Shown here: one piece after another, positions 53,646-61,100 of the stretch
Position numbering within the stretch: the first letter of the stretch is position 1
Layout: each line of letters starts with the position of its first letter
DNA from: Myxococcus qinghaiensis
GTDB taxonomy: Bacteria; Myxococcota; Myxococcia; Myxococcales; Myxococcaceae
Direction: 5' to 3'
Assembly: GCF_024198215.1 (NCBI RefSeq)
Contig: NZ_JAKCFA010000006.1
Span: 430,205 to 494,204 of the forward strand
Length of the DNA stretch: 64,000 nucleotides
Notes under the pieces: generated by a model
Seen by the model: only the letters and a program-made list of their open reading frames with translations
Told to the model about the DNA's origin: nothing
Databases searched by the model: none
Made by a program: the position numbers and the translations under genes

Positions 53646-55073
53646 ATGACCGCCCCGTCGCCTGCTTCGCCGTCGCGCCCGCTCTTCACCTTCGGCCTCG
53701 TGTGGCTGGGGCAGTTCATCTCCCTCTTCGGTTCGGGGCTGACGTCGTTCGCGTTGGGTGCGCACGTCTACCAGCTCACGGGCTCCACGACGCGCTTCGT
53801 GCTCATCTCCTTCTGCGCCACGCTGCCTTTGGCGGTGCTGTCCCCGTTCGCCGGCGTGCTGGTGGACCGGTGGGACCGCAGGAAGGCGATGTTGTGGAGC
53901 GACGTGGGCTCCGGCGTCACCACCGCGCTCATCTGGATGCTGCTGGTGGCGGACGACGCGGGCCAGCTGGAGTTCAAGGCCTGGTACCTGTACCCCATCG
54001 TCCTGTTGGGGGGCTGTTGCACGGCGTTCCGCTGGCCGGCGTGGACTGCCACGACGCCGCTGCTCATCCCCAAGCGGCACCTGGGGCGGGCCAGCGGCAT
54101 GGCGGAGCTGGGCGCGGCGCTCAGCCAGATTGCGTCGCCCGTCTTCGCCGGCGTGCTGGTGGGGAGCATTGGCCTGCACGGCGTGCTCTTCCTGGACGTG
54201 CTCAGCTTCCTGTTCGCCGCGGGCGTGCTGGTGGCCGTGCGCTTCCCGCCGACGCCGGGGGCCTCCGCGCGGAGCACGGCGCCGCGCTCCATGCGCCGGG
54301 AGCTGGCGGAGGGGTGGCGCTTCCTCCGGGAGCGGCGGGGCCTGTCGTACATCCTGGCCTTCACCACGTTCACCAACGCGAGCCTCGCGCTGGTGCTGCT
54401 GCTCTTCACGCCGCTGGTGCTGGCCTTCACGGACCTGAAGAACCTGGGCCTCATCGGCTCCATCTCCGGCATGGGCATGCTGGCCGGAGGCATCCTCACC
54501 AGCGTGTGGGGCGGCCCCAAGCGCCGCATCCTCGGCATCGCGGGCTTCCCGGCCATCGCCTCGCTCATGCTGCTGTTGGCCGCGCTGCCGCCCAGCGTGC
54601 CGTTGCTCGCCACGGCGGCGGCGCTGTTCCTGTTCTCCATGCCGCTCACCACGGCCAACTCGCAGGTCTTGTGGCAGCTCAAGGTGCCGCTGGAAATCCA
54701 GGGCCGGGTGTCCGCGCTGCGCAAGACGGTGGGGCAGTCCGCGGTGCTGCTCGTCACGCTGATTGCGGGCCCGCTGGCGGACCGGGTCTTCGAGCCGTGG
54801 ATGGCGCCAGGCGGCGCGTTCGCTGGCAGCGTGGGCCGCGTGCTGGGCACGGGCACCGGGCGTGGCATCGCCTTTCTTTTCGTCGTCCTGGGGCTCACGG
54901 TGCTGGGCGCCGTCGGGCTCCTCCTGCTGTCTCCTCGCGCGCGGCGCGTCCAGGAAGAACATCCGGACGTGATTCCCTCCCAGCCGCTCGCCCTGACTCT
55001 TTCCTCCGAACCGCCACCGGCAGGCGCCGTGTCCGAGAGTCCGCTCTCGGCGACGGGAAACTCCCCGTCCTGA
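53646..55073 (+). CDS. MFS transporter next to the NRPS (likely product exporter)
   Basis: 475 residues from ATG 53646, which begins just before the first membrane segment; the frame is open upstream but that part is not protein-like. About 12 membrane segments, with the loop motif GVLVDRWDRRKAMLWSD between TM2 and TM3 typical of drug and siderophore exporters (MFS_3 type). The tail after residue ~440 is polar. It precedes the NRPS gene by 46 bases on the same strand, so cotranscription and export of the peptide product are likely. The product is unknown. Confidence 0.85.
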   Translation: MTAPSPASPSRPLFTFGLVWLGQFISLFGSGLTSFALGAHVYQLTGSTTRFVLISFCATLPLAVLSPFAGVLVDRWDRRKAMLWSDVGSGVTTALIWMLLVADDAGQLEFKAWYLYPIVLLGGCCTAFRWPAWTATTPLLIPKRHLGRASGMAELGAALSQIASPVFAGVLVGSIGLHGVLFLDVLSFLFAAGVLVAVRFPPTPGASARSTAPRSMRRELAEGWRFLRERRGLSYILAFTTFTNASLALVLLLFTPLVLAFTDLKNLGLIGSISGMGMLAGGILTSVWGGPKRRILGIAGFPAIASLMLLLAALPPSVPLLATAAALFLFSMPLTTANSQVLWQLKVPLEIQGRVSALRKTVGQSAVLLVTLIAGPLADRVFEPWMAPGGAFAGSVGRVLGTGTGRGIAFLFVVLGLTVLGAVGLLLLSPRARRVQEEHPDVIPSQPLALTLSSEPPPAGAVSESPLSATGNSPS

Positions 55074-55119
55074 GCACGCAGCGCCCCGGCCCCGCGCAAT
55101 GAACTGACTGGAGTACCTC

Positions 55120-58100
55120 GTGAGCACGCGCAACGACTCCCCGACGTCCGTCGGCCCCGTCCCCCCATCCGACGCGAGCCCGTCCGCCTCGCCGCTGGTG
55201 CCCCTGCGAAAGGGGAACGACACGGCCCGTCCGCTCTTCCTGGTGCATCCGATGGATGGCCGCCTGGACTGCTACGCGGAGCTGGTCCGCCAGGCGCCCG
55301 CGACCCAGCCCGTCATCGGCCTCCAGGCGCGCGGCGTGGACGACGGGCGCGCGCCCATGGAGTCGCTGGAGGCGATGGCCGTCTTCTACGTGGAGGCCCT
55401 CCGCGCCGAGCACTCCGAGGGGCCGTATCAACTGGCGGGCTGGGCGCTGGGCGCGGTCATCGCGTGGGAGATGGCGCGCCTGCTCCAGCGCGATGGCCAT
55501 GTCGCGAAGCTCACGCTCCTCGAGCCGCCGCCCGCGTCGCCAGACCGGAGCGTCTCCGCCACGGCCCTGGCCGCGCATGCCGCGCTCTTCGCGAAGGAGC
55601 TGGCGCTCCAGGCGGGCGTCTCTCCGTTGGAGCTGCCCGCCGCGCTCACCCCGGGCAAGGACCCCGAGCCCCTGCTGCTGCACCTGCACGCGGAGGGCAC
55701 GCGCCAGGGCTTGCTGCCCGCGTCCATGACGTTGGAGGTGCTGCGCGCGCGCTTCAAGGTCTTCTCCGCGCACGTGCGCGCCGCGCGTCGCTACGTCCCC
55801 GAGGCGTTTCCCGGCACCGCGCGCATCGTCCGCGCCGCAGAGGTCGTCGACGCCGCGGACGTGGAGAAGGACAAGGGCTGGGCGGTGCTCGCGGAAGCAG
55901 GCGCCCAGGTCGAGGACGCGCCCGGAGACGGGTATTCGCTCTTGCGCGAGCCCCACGCGAAGGAGCTGGTGACGCGCCTCTTCGAGTCGGCCCTGTCCCT
56001 CACCGGCCCCATCCTCACCGGGCATGGCGACGGCGCTCCGCTGTCGTACGCGCAGCAGCGGCTCTGGTTCCTGGACCAGCTCCAGCCCGGCAGTCCCGCG
56101 TACAACATGTTCTACGGCCTGCGCTTCACCGGCCCGCTGGAACACGCGCTCTTGGAGCGCGCCTTCACGGAGCTGGCGCGGCGCCACCAGACGCTGCGCA
56201 CCAGCTTCCGCTCGCTGCAGGACGGCCCCGTCCAGGCCATCTCCCCGCCCGCGCCCGTCACCATCCCCGTCGACGACCTGCGCGCCCTGCCCGCGGGGGC
56301 CCGCGACGCGGAGGCGCAGCGAATCGCCGACGCGGAGGCGCGCACGCCGTTCGACCTGGCCACGGGACCGCTCCTGCGCGCGCGGCTCTTGAAGCTCGAC
56401 GAGCACGAGCACGTGCTGCTCATCGTCATCCACCACGTCATCTCCGACGGCTGGTCCATTGGCGTCATCACCCAGGAGGTCCCCGCCCTCTACCAGGCCT
56501 TCGCGCTGGGCCGTCCCTCCCCGCTCCCCGAGCTGCCCGTGCAGTACGCGGACTTCGCCGTCTGGCAGCGCGGCTGGCTGACGGGTGACGTGCTCGAGTC
56601 GCAGCTCGCGTACTGGAGGACCCAGCTGGCCGACGCGCCGCATGCGCTGGAGCTGCCCACCGACAGGCCCCGGCCTCCCATCCAGTCGCTGCGCGGGGAC
56701 ATGCTGCGCGTGGAGCTCCCCGCCTCGCTCGCCACCAGCGTCTACGCGCTGTGCCGGCAGGAGGGCGTCACACCCTTCATGGTGTTGATGGCCGGCTACC
56801 AGACGCTGCTGGCGCGCTACTCCGGGCAGGACGACATCATCGTCGGCTCGCCCATCGCCAACCGGATGCGGTCGGACCTGGAAGGGCTCATCGGCTTCTT
56901 CGCCAACACCCTGGCGCTGCGGGCCCGGTTCCATCCGGGGATGACGTTCCGCGAGCTGCTGTCCCAGGTGCGCGAGACGACGCTGGGGGCCTATGCGCAC
57001 CAGGACGTCCCCTTCGAGAAGCTGGTGGACGAGCTGCGCCCCGAGCGCGACCAGAGCCGCACGCCCCTGTTCCAGGTGATGCTCGCCCTGCTCAACACGC
57101 CGAAGTCGGTGGGAGCCGAGGACCCCGACGCGCCGCTCAAGGTCCGCCCGCTGGACGCCATCAGCGGCACCGCCAAGTTCGACCTCACGCTGCTGGCGTC
57201 CGACGACGGCACCGTGTTCAACGCGGTGTTCGAATACAACACGGACCTCTTCGACACGGCGACAGTCCAGCGCATGGCGGACCAGCTCGTGCGGCTGCTG
57301 CAGTCCGCCGTCAGCGACCCCAGCCAGGCCGTCTGGCGCCTGCCGATGCTGGAGGAGCCCGAGCGTCGCCAGGTCCTCGTCGACTGGAACGACACCTCGC
57401 GCGAGCCCTTCAGCCCCACCACGCTCCACGCGCCCGTGGAGGCCCAGGCGCTTCGCACGCCCGACGCCGTGGCGGTCACCGATGGCACCCACGCCCTCAC
57501 GTACGCGGCGCTGGAGGCGCGGGCCAACCAGCTCGCGCAGCACCTGCTCGCGCGCGGGGTGACACCGGGGAGCATCGTCGGCATCTGCCTGGACAAGTCG
57601 CTCGACATGGCCGCCGCTGTCCTCGCCGTGCTCAAGGCGGGAGCCAGCTACGTCGCGCTCGACCCCAGCTACCCCGCTGAGCGCCTGGCCTTCATGCTCG
57701 CGGACACGCGCGCGCCCGTGGTCCTCACCCACTCCCAGCTCGCGGCGTCGCTGCCCTCGAAGCATGGGGCGCGCTTCCTCTTGTTGGACGTCGACGCGGC
57801 CCACGTGGCCAGCCTGTCCCAGCGCGCGCCGGGTCTCGAGGTGTCCACGGAGAGCCCCGCGTACGTCATCTACACGTCCGGGAGCACGGGGGTGCCCAAG
57901 GGCATCGTCATGCCCCACCGCGCGCTGAGCGCGCTCCTCACCTGGCAGCTCGCGCGCTCGGTCCAGCCGCGTGCCACCACGTTGCAGTTCGCGTCGCTCA
58001 GCTTCGACGTCTCCATCCAGGAGCTCTTCTGCACCTGGTGGGCGGGGGGCACCGTCGTGCTTCCCACCGGGGGACTGCGCCAGGACATTCCGGCGCTGCT

Positions 58101-61100
58101 CGACTTCATGCACCAGCAGCGCGTCGAGCGGCTCTTCCTGCCCTTCGTCGCGCTCCAGGCCATCGCCGACGCCGTCTTCCACGGCGCCACGCTGCCTGGC
58201 TCCCTGCGCGAGGTCATCACCGCGGGTGAGCAGCTCCAGGTGAGCGACACGGTCGCCGCGTTCTTCGAGAAGCTCCCGGGCAGCGTCCTGGAGAACCAGT
58301 ACGGCCCTTCCGAGGCGCACGTCGTCTCCGCCTTCCAGCTCCAGGGGACTCCCACGTCCTGGCCCCGGCTGCCGTCCATCGGCGGGCCGGTGGGCCACAC
58401 GCGGCTGTATGTCCTGGATGCGCTCGGCCATCCGGTGCCCATCGGCGTCTCGGGAGAGCTGTACGTCGGCGGCACCCACCTGGCGCACGGCTACCTGTCA
58501 CAGCCGGACGTCACCGCGAAGGCGTTCGTTCCGGACCCCTTCTCGACGGTGCCGGGCGCGCGGCTCTATCGCACCGGAGACGCGGCGCGGTGGCGCCCGG
58601 ACGGCACGCTCGACTTCCTGGGGCGGCTGGACTCCCAGGTGAAGCTGCGCGGCTTCCGCGTGGAGCTGGGTGAAGTCGAGTCCGTGCTCCGCTCCGCGCC
58701 GGGGCTCAGTGACGCCGCCGCCATCGTTCGCGAGGATGTGCCGGGCGACAAGCGCCTGGTGGGCTACGTCGTCCTCGCGCCCGAGGCCACGCTCGACACC
58801 GAGGCCCTGCGCGCCTTCGTACTCCAGCGCCTGCCCGAGTACATGGTGCCGTCCGCCTTCGTGGCGCTGCCCTCGCTGCCCCTGATGCCCAGCGGAAAGC
58901 TCGCGCGCAAGCGCCTTCCCGCGCCCGACGCGGAGAGCCTGCGCGGCGCCGCCGCCTTCGCCGCGCCTCGCACTCCGCTGGAGGAGAAGCTCGCCGCGCT
59001 CTTCGCCGACGTCCTGCACGTGCCGCGCGTGAGCGTCACCGACAACTTCTTCGCGCTCGGGGGGCACTCGCTGCTCGCCACCCAGGTCGTGTCGCGCGTG
59101 AGGTCCGCGCTCGGCGTGGAGCTGCCGCTGCGCACCGTCTTCGCTTCGCCCACGGTGGCGGCCCTCGCGGCGAGCATCGACACCATGTTGATGACGTCGC
59201 GGAACCGGCAGCCTCCCGCGCTGGTTCCGGTGCCTCGCACGGGACCGCTGCCGCTGTCCTTCGCGCAGCAGCGCCTCTGGTTCCTGGACCAGCTCCAGCC
59301 CGGCGGGGCGACGTACAACATGCCCTCCTTCGTCCGGCTGGACGGAGAGCTTCACCTGTCCGCGCTGCAGCGGGCCTTCGACGAGCTGGTGCGGCGCCAC
59401 GAGGCCCTGCGCACCACGTTCCTCCAGCAGAACGACGAGCCCTTCCAGGTCATCGCCCCGCACGCGGAGGTGCCGGTGACGCTGGTGAAGGTCCAGGGAC
59501 AGACGCCGGAGGCGACTCGCGCGGAGGTGGAGCGACTGCTGGGCGAGGAGTACATGCGCCCGTTCAACCTCTCCACCGGCCCGCTCGTCCGCGCCGTGCT
59601 GCTGGAGACGTCCCCCACCGAGCACGTCCTCGCGCTCAACATGCACCACATCGTCTCCGACGGTTGGTCCATGGGGGTGCTCGTCCAGGAGGTCGCCACC
59701 CTCTACGCGGCCTTCTCGATGGGGGCACCGTCGCCGCTTCCGCCCCTGGCCCTCCAGTACGCCGACTACGCCGTCTGGCAGCGCGACTGGCTCAAGGGCG
59801 ACGTGCTGGAGCAGCAGCTCGCCTGGTGGCGCGGCCGACTGTCCGGAGTCGCCACGCTGGACCTGCCGCTCGACAAGCCTCGGCCTCCGGCGCAGACCTT
59901 CGCTGGCGCCCAGGTGCCCGTGACATTGAAGCCGGAGGTCTCCAAGCGGCTCAAGACGCTGTGCCAGCGAGAGGGCACCACGCCCTTCATGGCGCTGCTC
60001 GCCGCGTGGCAGCTACTCCTGTCTCGCCACAGCGGACAGGACGACATCGCCGTCGGCTCGCCCATCGCCGGCCGTCAGCGCGCGGAGCTGGAAGGGCTCA
60101 TCGGCTTCTTCGTCAACACGCTCGTCTTCCGGGCGCGCATCGACCCGGGCGCGACGTTCCTCCAGCTCCTGCGGCAGGTGAAGGAGAACGCCCTGGGTGC
60201 CTATGCGCACCAGGACGTCCCGTTCGAGCGGTTGGTTGAAGACCTCCAGATTCGCCGGGACATGAGCCGCAGCCCGCTGTTCCAGGTCCTCTTCGCGCTC
60301 CAGAACACCCCCGGGGCGGCCTTCCAGGGCCCCGCCGATTCGGCGCCCCAGAAGCAGGAGCTGTCACTCAGCCCGGTGGAGGTGGAAGGCACCGTCATCA
60401 AGTTCGAGCTGGAGCTGAACTTCGTGGATGGGGGCGCGGACGGACTCTTCGGCGCGCTGACCTACAACACGGACCTGTTCGAGCGGGCCTCCATCGAGCG
60501 GATGACGCGGCACTTCGAGCTGCTCGTCGAGTCCCTCGTGGCTCGCCCCGAGGCTCCGGTCTCCGCTCACGCCATGCTGACCGTCGAGGAGCGGCAAAGC
60601 GTCCTCGTGGACTGGGCCTCGGCTCCCGCGCACGTCTCGCCCGACTCCACCCTGCCCGCCGTCTTCGCCGACGTCGTCGCGCGCGCGCCTGACTCCGTCG
60701 CCGTCCTCTTCGGTGACTCCTCCCTCACCTACCGCCAGCTCGACGAGCGCTCCAACCAGCTCGCCTGGCACCTGCGCTCCCTCGGCGTCACCACCGACTC
60801 CCGCGTCGCCATCGCCGTCGAACGCTCCGTCGAGCTCATCGTCTCCCTCCTCGCCATCCTCAAGGCCGGCGCCGCCTACGTCCCCCTCGACACCAAGTAC
60901 CCCCGCGAGCGCCTTGCTTCCATGCTCGAGGACGCCCGGCCCCAGGTCCTCGTCTCCACCCGCGCCTTCCTCGACAAGCTGCCCGCCGACGGACTGACGT
61001 GTGTCCTGCTGGATGAGGTGTCCCTGGCGGACAGCTCCACTGGAGCACTTCCGCCTTCCGCCCTCCCCGCGTCGCTCGCCTATATCGACTTCACCTCCGG

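Noticed and set aside
54895..58488. A 1197-codon open frame on the minus strand, antisense to the NRPS
   Set aside because: It is Arg/His/Gly/Gln-rich with no domain signature; the plus strand carries complete NRPS domains. It is a by-product of high third-position GC.
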